Shown here one piece after another: positions 44,048 through 46,256 of a stretch of DNA of 46,256 nucleotides (within the stretch, counting starts at the first letter, position 1; each line of letters opens with the position of its first letter). The position numbers and the translations under genes were made by a program. Under the pieces are notes generated by a model. It searched no databases and had not been told where the DNA came from. It worked only from the letters and a program-made list of their open reading frames with translations. Source of the stretch: Burkholderiaceae bacterium (lineage in GTDB: Bacteria > Pseudomonadota > Gammaproteobacteria > Burkholderiales > Burkholderiaceae); assembly GCA_947448305.1 (NCBI GenBank), contig CANFME010000006.1, forward strand, positions 1-46,256, given 5' to 3'.

Positions 44048-44457
44048 TCGAACTTTCTTACGTTAGTAAAGCTTCCTACGAGATGGATGCACTGACTTTG
44101 TTGCCGATTTTAAAAGATTCACTTCGTTGGAATTTTGATCATCAAATTACCGGTGTTTTATATTACGAAGACGGCTATTTTGGACAAATCATCGAAGGTC
44201 CTGAAAACTTTATTCAAGAAACATTTGAAAAAATTAGTAAGGATCCGAAGCATAGCGTAAAACGAATTTTAGAAAAGCGTAAAATTGAAGACCGCTTATT
44301 CCCGAATTGGTCAATGCAGTTTTTCGGCGCAGATGACATTCTAAAATTGGTTCCAATACTTCACGGATCCTTATCTAACTACGATACTGAAAGTTCCAAA
44401 ATCATCGATGCAATGCGAAAGATTGGTATTGCAAATTCTAACGGATCCAATATCTAA
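44038..44457 (+). CDS. Stand-alone BLUF blue-light photoreceptor
   Basis: This 139-residue protein is a BLUF domain with a short C-terminal helical tail (about 100-139) and no output domain, like PixD-type short BLUF proteins. Flavin-site residues are Tyr8, Asn32, Gln50, Trp91 and Met93, at the same numbers as in PixD (Slr1694). The ATG lies 10 nt inside the end of the PAS-GGDEF-EAL gene, so the two are translationally coupled and probably made in a fixed ratio. In other bacteria BLUF is fused to EAL (BlrP1, YcgF/BluF); here it appears as a separate partner. It converges with the amidase gene, the two stops almost touching. Confidence 0.92.
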   Translation: MGLIELSYVSKASYEMDALTLLPILKDSLRWNFDHQITGVLYYEDGYFGQIIEGPENFIQETFEKISKDPKHSVKRILEKRKIEDRLFPNWSMQFFGADDILKLVPILHGSLSNYDTESSKIIDAMRKIGIANSNGSNI

Positions 44458-45839
44458 ACTATTGCGATCTGAGGCATTTGTTGATGCCAATTTGTGACCT
44501 CTTGAAAGGCATTACCAATTTGCAATAATCTTTCCTCTGCAAATTGATTACCAATGAGTTGCATCCCAATAGGTAATCCACCTTTCGTAAAACCAACTGG
44601 CATGCTTAATGCTGGGAGAGACAAATAATTAATACCCTTTGTATTTTGCGTAACGCGCATTAAGTTGGATAATATTTCAGCCGTTGAGCCTTTTGTGGTG
44701 GCTTCGATGGATGGAGTTTCAATTTGCAAAGTGGGTACGAGTACCGCATCGCAATGCGAAAACCAATGAGATTGAACAGTTTCTTGCAGTATGGAGCGCT
44801 GTTGAATTGCTTGCTCGTAAACAGTTGAAGTTAAGTCTTTACCAAATTCGATTCTTGCTCTTACTTGGTCAGCATACCCCAATGGAAATTGATTCAACCA
44901 GTCTTGATGAAGTTGAAATGCTTCATAAGCCAATACCGTACCCATGTTCTGATTAATCATTTGCATATTTGGCACATCGACTTCTACAAGTTCAATTTTT
45001 AAACTTTTAAAAACTGCCATCGCTTCTAATAAGCAACTTTCAACAGCGGCGTCCAGATTCTCATAGAAGTAATTTCTAGGTATACCAATCTTCATACCAT
45101 TGACCGGGAGGTGAAGATTACTCTCATAATTGATTATTTGACCTGTCACAACGGTGAGAAGTCTGGCGCAATCCCGAACTGATTGAGCCATCGGTCCAAC
45201 ACAGTCCAAGGAGGTCGAGAGCGGAAATACACCCTCCGCTGGTACTAAGCCATTTGTCGGCTTTAATCCTGTAATGCCACACATAGCACTTGGATGTCGA
45301 ATAGCCCCCCCCGTGTCAGACCCTATTGATCCAAATAAGAGTCTTGATGCGACAGCAATACCTGACCCACTTGATGATCCGCCTGGTACATACAATGGAT
45401 TCCAGGGGTTTTTACCATGGCCATAATGTTGATTAAAACCCGTTGGGCTCAATGCAAACTCAGCCATATGTAATGAGGCAACATTGACCTGACCTGCATT
45501 CTCTAGACGCTCGTTGACTAAGGAGTTGACTGCAGAAACATTATTTTCTAGGATAGTAGATCCAACATGCATCCTTTGATTAGCAACTGCAATTAAATCT
45601 TTATGCCCTAAAGGTACGCCATGAAGCAAACCTAGTGGTTCATTTTTTTCTTGTTTTTGATCTAATAAACGCGCTCGGGCTAGGGCACCCTCTTCATTGA
45701 TCGAAAAAACGGCATTGAATTGCAACCCAATCGTACGTAAGCGTCTAATCGACTCTTGAGCTAATTCATAAGCACTGATCTGCTTTTCACGAATAGCCTG
45801 AGCTATACCAACCAAATCCAAATCATTAAAATTTAGCAA
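44454..45839 (-). CDS. Amidase-family protein with Ala in place of the nucleophilic Ser
   Basis: This 461-residue amidase-signature protein retains Lys80 (PLGHKDL) and the cis-Ser155 (GGSSSGSG). The nucleophile position, 24 residues later, is Ala179 (SDTGGAIRHPS) where family members have DTGGS. The codon is GCT in a run of eight Gs on the minus strand. Reading frame and length are intact. It follows a LivF-type ABC ATPase by one stop/start junction, a usual setting for an amide-uptake and hydrolysis operon. Either the protein has lost hydrolase activity (binding or other role), or a base error affects this codon. Confidence 0.85.
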   Translation of the reverse strand: MLNFNDLDLVGIAQAIREKQISAYELAQESIRRLRTIGLQFNAVFSINEEGALARARLLDQKQEKNEPLGLLHGVPLGHKDLIAVANQRMHVGSTILENNVSAVNSLVNERLENAGQVNVASLHMAEFALSPTGFNQHYGHGKNPWNPLYVPGGSSSGSGIAVASRLLFGSIGSDTGGAIRHPSAMCGITGLKPTNGLVPAEGVFPLSTSLDCVGPMAQSVRDCARLLTVVTGQIINYESNLHLPVNGMKIGIPRNYFYENLDAAVESCLLEAMAVFKSLKIELVEVDVPNMQMINQNMGTVLAYEAFQLHQDWLNQFPLGYADQVRARIEFGKDLTSTVYEQAIQQRSILQETVQSHWFSHCDAVLVPTLQIETPSIEATTKGSTAEILSNLMRVTQNTKGINYLSLPALSMPVGFTKGGLPIGMQLIGNQFAEERLLQIGNAFQEVTNWHQQMPQIAIV

Positions 45840-46256
45840 TTAATGAATTCCTAAGTATCTTTCTAAGGTTTCAGGGTGAGCCATTAACTCGCTCGGGCTA
45901 CCCTGCCAAACAACCATCCCCGTTTCCAGAATATATACCCGATCAGCTACCGCTAATGCACTATATAAATTCTGTTCAACCAATAAAATACCAAGCCCTT
46001 CTTTTTTAAGAGTCTGCATCACCCCTTCGACTAGTTCAACCGTCACAGGTGCTAATCCTTCAGTCGGCTCATCCATGAGTAAGATTTTCGGCCCAGTCAT
46101 CAAAGCCCTAGCGATTGCAAGCAGTTGGCGCTCGCCACCAGATAACTCATTACCGCGATTTGTCTTACGCTCCGCTAAACGAGAAAAGTTTTCAAAGACT
46201 TTTTCAATGCTCCAGGCGCCCGGACTTTTCTTATCTAGAATTTGTAAATGTTCCAA
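45840..46256 (-). CDS. livF: LivF-type branched-chain amino acid/amide ABC transporter ATPase, partial (5' end outside window)
   Basis: The last 138 residues of an ABC ATPase are visible; the start and Walker A lie beyond the right edge. The signature NELSGGERQLLAIARALM, Walker B ILLMDEPTEGLAP and the switch-region VEQNLYSALAVADRVYILETGMVVWQGSPSEL match LivF. HAAT-type transporters of this kind import branched-chain amino acids, amides or urea. Its stop adjoins the start of the amidase gene, so an amide is a plausible substrate. The other transporter genes (livG, livM, livH, binding protein) should lie upstream, outside the window. Confidence 0.9.
   Translation of the reverse strand: MEHLQILDKKSPGAWSIEKVFENFSRLAERKTNRGNELSGGERQLLAIARALMTGPKILLMDEPTEGLAPVTVELVEGVMQTLKKEGLGILLVEQNLYSALAVADRVYILETGMVVWQGSPSELMAHPETLERYLGIH

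Noticed and set aside
45300-45320. Frameshift in the amidase at the G8 run
   Set aside because: The protein stays in a normal amidase frame on both sides of the run; only the nucleophile codon differs.
1-46256. CRISPR arrays, tRNA/rRNA genes, insertion sequences or phage genes
   Set aside because: I saw no spaced repeats, no tRNA-like cloverleaf, no transposase or integrase frame, and no terminal inverted repeats.

Overview
The window is AT-rich, gene-dense bacterial DNA. It combines the superoperon crtEF-bchCXYZ-puf, bchI-bchD-bchO, and many orphan Bug-type (TctC) solute-binding proteins. This points to a betaproteobacterium of the order Burkholderiales that carries a photosynthesis gene cluster and is probably an aerobic anoxygenic phototroph. 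The low GC makes a Polynucleobacter-like freshwater lineage my best guess; this is inference, because there is no rRNA or other marker gene in the window.

Left part (1-17.6 kb): photosynthesis. On the minus strand, read from 7.7 kb down to 1: crtE, crtF, bchC, bchX, bchY, bchZ, pufB, an unrecognised 73-residue membrane protein, and pufA (cut by the window edge). Divergent from crtE is bchO with a 47-codon membrane ORF behind it. This converges on bchI-bchD, and divergent from bchI is an AppA-like BLUF+SCHIC light/redox sensor. Palindromes of the PpsR/CrtJ type (TGT-N12-ACA) lie in front of bchC (two), crtE (one perfect, one degenerate) and between bchI and appA (one). A membrane-anchored alpha/beta hydrolase, an NAD-dependent epimerase, hemE and hemC complete the block, and a strong hairpin follows hemC. 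The genes supply tetrapyrrole precursors, insert Mg, convert chlorin to bacteriochlorin, make carotenoids and encode the light-harvesting 1 ring.

Middle part (17.6-31.9 kb): accessory metabolism. A doubled [MmgE/PrpD + Bug] operon ends at a bidirectional terminator. Then come a metal-dependent amidohydrolase, a cytochrome c / Tat subunit / GMC flavoprotein dehydrogenase operon, a glycosyltransferase, an MFS carrier, a hydrolase + Bug pair, and the small conserved proteins DUF2452 and DUF2237.

Right part (31.9-46.3 kb): organic nitrogen and signalling. A tightly overlapping operon encodes biuret hydrolase BiuH, a paralogue of it, allophanate hydrolase AtzF and an AtzH-like protein. It is followed by a cupin, two Bug proteins, fumarylacetoacetase and a split AtuA-type pair. 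Next comes a plus-strand set: an isochorismatase-like protein lacking the catalytic Asp, a PAS-GGDEF-EAL protein and a stand-alone BLUF photoreceptor that overlaps it. The window ends with an amidase lacking its nucleophilic Ser and the end of a LivF-type ABC ATPase.

The most interesting points are the extra membrane gene between pufB and pufA, the split blue-light/c-di-GMP cassette with its pseudo-isochorismatase, the AppA-like gene sharing a PpsR-type box with bchI, and the amidase with an Ala in place of its nucleophile.
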